Shown here: piece after piece, positions 61,139 through 64,000 of the stretch | Layout of the letters: each line of letters opens with the position of its first letter | Numbering within the stretch: position 1 is the first letter of the stretch | NCBI GenBank assembly: GCA_026874595.1 | Contig: CM049309.1 | Location: 13,256,576-13,320,575 of the forward strand | Direction of reading: 5' to 3' | DNA: 64,000 nt | DNA from: Sipunculus nudus | Lineage: Eukaryota; Annelida; Sipuncula; Golfingiida; Sipunculidae | Position numbers and translations under genes: made by a program | The notes under the pieces: model-generated | What the model saw: the letters and a program-made list of their open reading frames with translations, nothing else | The model's database searches: none | Told to the model about the DNA's origin: nothing

Positions 61139-61160
61139 CTTTCCCTCTCTCCCTCTGTCT
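60989..61160. repeat. C-rich, CT and (TA)n cluster
   Basis: C tract from about 60989, CT runs 61020-61092, TA 61096-61130, then more CT. Confidence 0.95.
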
Positions 61161-61540
61161 CTTTTGCTGCATGTGCACAGATCTCAATCATGAACCAGTA
61201 TATATTCAGTGGTACCAAGGCACCTTACGCATTCACGCGCACACGCATATAGAGACCTACCGTTACACGTATAAATATAGAGCCGCGTGGCTATATACCT
61301 TGATCATGTATATTCTCAGGATTCCTCACATTTCTAACCTTAACTAATATACCTTCTTTGCCAGGCCTTTATTGTTAATTATTCCTATACTCACAAGGTG
61401 CCGCGGCGAAAATAACCCCTTTGTATCAAGTCACACCTACCAGTAGTTTTAACAGTTTCTGTATGAGATTAGAGATAGAATATGAATACCAATTTACACA
61501 TCTATACAGACAGAGCGTACACAACACAGGATGGTGTGTA

Positions 61541-61625
61541 CAGGGGCGTAGCCAGGATTTACGGAAGGAACGGGGGAAGGGGAGGGAGTGTGGGGTGGGG
61601 GGCGGGGAGGGGGGGGGGGGGGAGG
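61541..61625 (+). mobile_element. Possible left end of a CAGGGGCGTAGCC-type element
   Basis: CAGGGGCGTAGCCAGGATTT is a frequent terminus of short hAT-type elements. A G-rich low-complexity stretch (61560-61640) follows and no right end is found. Confidence 0.35.
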
Positions 61626-61910
61626 TGTGGGTGCTTGAGTGGAGCAAGGTAGGGGAGTGATGCGGGTTTACAGCATATCTGCTAGCAAAGTGCATATAAT
61701 ATAATATAAGATAATATAATCAACCTACTTCAATATCCTTTTACCATTTTAAGACTGAAAACAAGAAGTAAAGTTTGTTACATGCATATGAAAGTGTATA
61801 GTATAATGAAGCATGACTGATGACTGATATTTTCATATTTTAATATCTACTTTTAGATATTACTTTCTGGAATGTTTTCCCCTCAGTGTTACATGCAAAG
61901 TCGGATGGAT

Positions 61911-62036
61911 GGGGGGGGGGGGGGGCATGGTCCCCTGGTGTACAACCCCTCCCCCACGAAGGGGTTGCCTGTAAACCATATACCACCAATTAAGTATTAA
62001 AGCCCCCCCCCCCCCCCCCCCCACACACACACACAA
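61911..62036. repeat. G15 and C20 tracts with a short (CA)n
   Basis: G 61911-61925, C 62003-62022, then ACACAC to about 62034. The G and C tracts are complementary and 77 bases apart, so they could pair in a single strand. Confidence 0.95.
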
Positions 62037-62087
62037 CCGGATCCATATATACAGAGGCATCTGTCTGAAAGATCATCTGAACATATA

Positions 62088-62206
62088 GGACCATCCTTTA
62101 GTGAACCTTTAGCATTCACATTGGTAAAGGCTGACCTGGCTAATAAGAACACCTGTGAAAATAATATGACCACTCTTGGTCAGTCCCATGGGTGGTGTTT
62201 TTGAAC
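62088..62206 (-). mobile_element. Minus-strand copy of the 751-929 MITE family
   Basis: The inverse strand reads ACCACCCATGGGACTGACCA, AGAGTGGTCATATTATTTTC, ACAGGTGTTCTTATTAGCCA and TGAATGCTAAAGGTTCACT, in the same order as 751-929. The termini are eroded. Confidence 0.7.
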
Positions 62207-62209
62207 AGG

Positions 62210-63230
62210 TGTCAGTGTTTAAGAGAACATTGACACCAGTGTCCATACAAATTATGCAACTCTGCATAAGACAAGGCTGAATTTGTATATAAGTTAATAA
62301 TCACCCAAGCTTGTATGCTTATCTTCCGTGAATATTAAAGTGGAACACAAAGCATATATATATACATCATTTACAAATACTTCAAATCCCTGATCGTGGG
62401 GGTATACTTCTAGTTTGGTCACAGGTCTAATCATACATGTGTACAATTTGTACAAAAATGAGCGGTCGAAGCGAGGGAGACGAATAACGATACCGCGTGA
62501 TGTATTGCCAGTTTCCAATAAAGGCGACCCGTTTATCAGCGAGTCGTCCCTACCCCGTATAGCTGCCCAAAAATACACTGTAACGCAGTGTGCGATCAAT
62601 AGAAGAAACGGACGGCGCATTACGTTGCAGTTATATATATAAGAAAACTGTCAAATATAAGCTGTTCTCGATATCGACTATACTCTAGCATATGCCACGT
62701 TTAAAGTATTGATTCAAAATGTCAAAGAGTTTTGGATCAAATGATCCTTCTGGAGTCAGTCTGAAGGTAAGGTTCATAAGGAAGAAACATTTCTTGGGTA
62801 AACATTGAAGCTAACGTCTCTCTTGGAGTGACTGCATACGCAATGTTATCGCCCGGAATCATAAATTGATCCTCAGCACAGGGGGCTTGAAGGTTATACC
62901 ATTTCTACATGACTTGCATCCTCCGTGTGGTACCCTTTTTGTGCTTAAAAGTAACATATGTTGGGACTTGTTGACCCCCGTGGACAACTTATTGAACATT
63001 AACCACGCATCAGTAGCCATATTAAAAACGTGACAACGAAACCTGGCGTATCTTCCGCCCGGGTCACGCAAGTGCCTCCTCGCACATCTCAACTAACTGT
63101 GAAATAAAGCAATCATTGGCTATTCGGCCCCACGTTGTACACACTCAAACGGCTTTCATGTGCAAAAGACCACTAATTCGGTCACATTGTATCAGCGACG
63201 GGAGTTTGTACAGTCATTGAACTTGCATTG
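62210..63230. other. Unique sequence, nothing recognised
   Basis: Overlapping frames of 75-108 codons on both strands at 62.3-62.6 kb have no recognisable domain. Confidence 0.35.
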
Positions 63231-63239
63231 AGCAGATAG

Positions 63240-63520
63240 CTTTTTTCCTCAATAGACGAGTCGCCTTTGCCACTCTCACGAAGGCGGTTCTCGCGGGGTG
63301 TCACGGAGCCGAGCGTCCTTTATTGCAGGCTGCCCGCTAGGACAGGGTTATTAAAGACATAAAAACCCCAGTCGAGACCCCATTTCACGGCGTGTTGCGC
63401 GCCAGCTCGAATTTGTAGTCTGCAGTCCCTGTAAGCCTCGCAGCAGATGCACTGCCCAGCACAAGAAAAGCCGGCTGGGTGGCCCGAGGGGGGGCTGCGG
63501 GTTCACCAATGTCTTCAAGC
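63240..63520. promoter_or_regulatory. GC/CpG-rich unique block
   Basis: It contains GGCGGTTCTCGCGGGGTGTC, GGCGTGTTGCGCGCCAGC and CCGGCTGGGTGGCCCGAGG, with no simple repeats. It is a candidate regulatory element 7.6 kb downstream of the SoxC stop. Confidence 0.3.
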
Positions 63521-63599
63521 TGGCCCGTTTAAAAATAAAGAACTAAACTACATAAAGCAAACTAGAACAACCGGTCATAGGGTAAAATAGCCCAGCAGA

Positions 63600-64000
63600 T
63601 GTTGTGTGCACCAAATTTCTCCGGTATTTGGTCACTCGCGACAACTAACGGACCACGGGCGCCAACCAATATTCCGATTTTGTTTTACTAATCTATTTAA
63701 ATTTCAAGATCTTTCTGGAACCTTTATGTACGCGTGCAAACTTAATATCCCCGATATGTGGTAAGTTTCCAGTTCCAAATTGTCACCCAACGGACCACAT
63801 AAACTGTTGAAACAGTTTCAACCATGTATAATGGCGACGCAAAATTTTCCGCTTTTTGTTTAACACTCTTTTTGTGCACCGATGGCCTCGTGAACACTTT
63901 ATTCTCGTGATATTTGGTCATTTTTCAGGAGACCTAACACATTAACAAACAGACTACATAAAATTCTGTGTTCAAACTTGCATAAACCACGGGCGCCAAC
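63600..64000. repeat. Divergent repeat units running off the window edge
   Basis: CCACGGGCGCCAAC occurs exactly at 63653-63666 and 63987-64000, 334 bases apart. Phrases like GTGCACC, ATTTGGTCA and GGACCACATAAA recur between them, as in Helitron-like tandem interiors. Confidence 0.45.

Noticed and set aside
61541-61935. Complete hAT element from CAGGGGCGTAGCC to a CCCCTG near 61932
   Set aside because: The flanking octamers match only loosely and G-rich low complexity makes the right end unreliable.

Overview
The window is animal nuclear DNA. It is AT-rich, dense in microsatellites and transposon relics, and nearly free of long open reading frames. The single strong gene is an intronless SoxC transcription factor (54619-55680, + strand). 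Repeat styles fit a marine lophotrochozoan, most likely a mollusc: tandem-repeat elements with CTAG-type ends, SINEs with a V-like core, and GGCGGAGG-tailed relics. That placement is an inference; no species call is possible from the sequence alone.

Left part (1 to about 34.4 kb). This part is CpG-poor and I find no convincing gene. It holds a family of TA-flanked short transposons with CAGTGRAAYC-type termini and 17-bp subterminal repeats (751-929, 11948-13766, 29699-30914; more at 35293, 43115 and 62088). One copy is filled by about 100 tandem 17-bp units. Another carries the remnant of a CENP-B/Tigger-type helix-turn-helix. There is also a 180-bp tandem array ending in a Helitron-like hairpin plus CTAG (3541-4929), a 28-bp minisatellite (18985-19530), decayed tRNA-derived SINEs, and an inverted-repeat element family (26.0-26.8 and 28.5-28.9 kb).

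Middle part (34.4-44 kb). A compact GC-rich block at 34.45-34.7 kb could be a terminal exon or a conserved regulatory element. An ATCA-rich cryptically simple stretch follows, then Helitron-like relics (38.8-41.2 kb) and long CT/CTGT runs.

Right part (44-64 kb). CpG content rises and homopolymer C/G tracts become frequent. Several unique-looking, motif-rich blocks (about 45.8-49.1, 57-59 and 63.2-63.5 kb) surround SoxC and are the best candidates for its cis-regulatory landscape. SoxC has a clear core promoter (CCAAT, GC box, TATA) and two upstream ORFs, one overlapping the main start codon. The overall picture is a developmental regulator in a large gene-poor domain with mobile elements packed mainly upstream.
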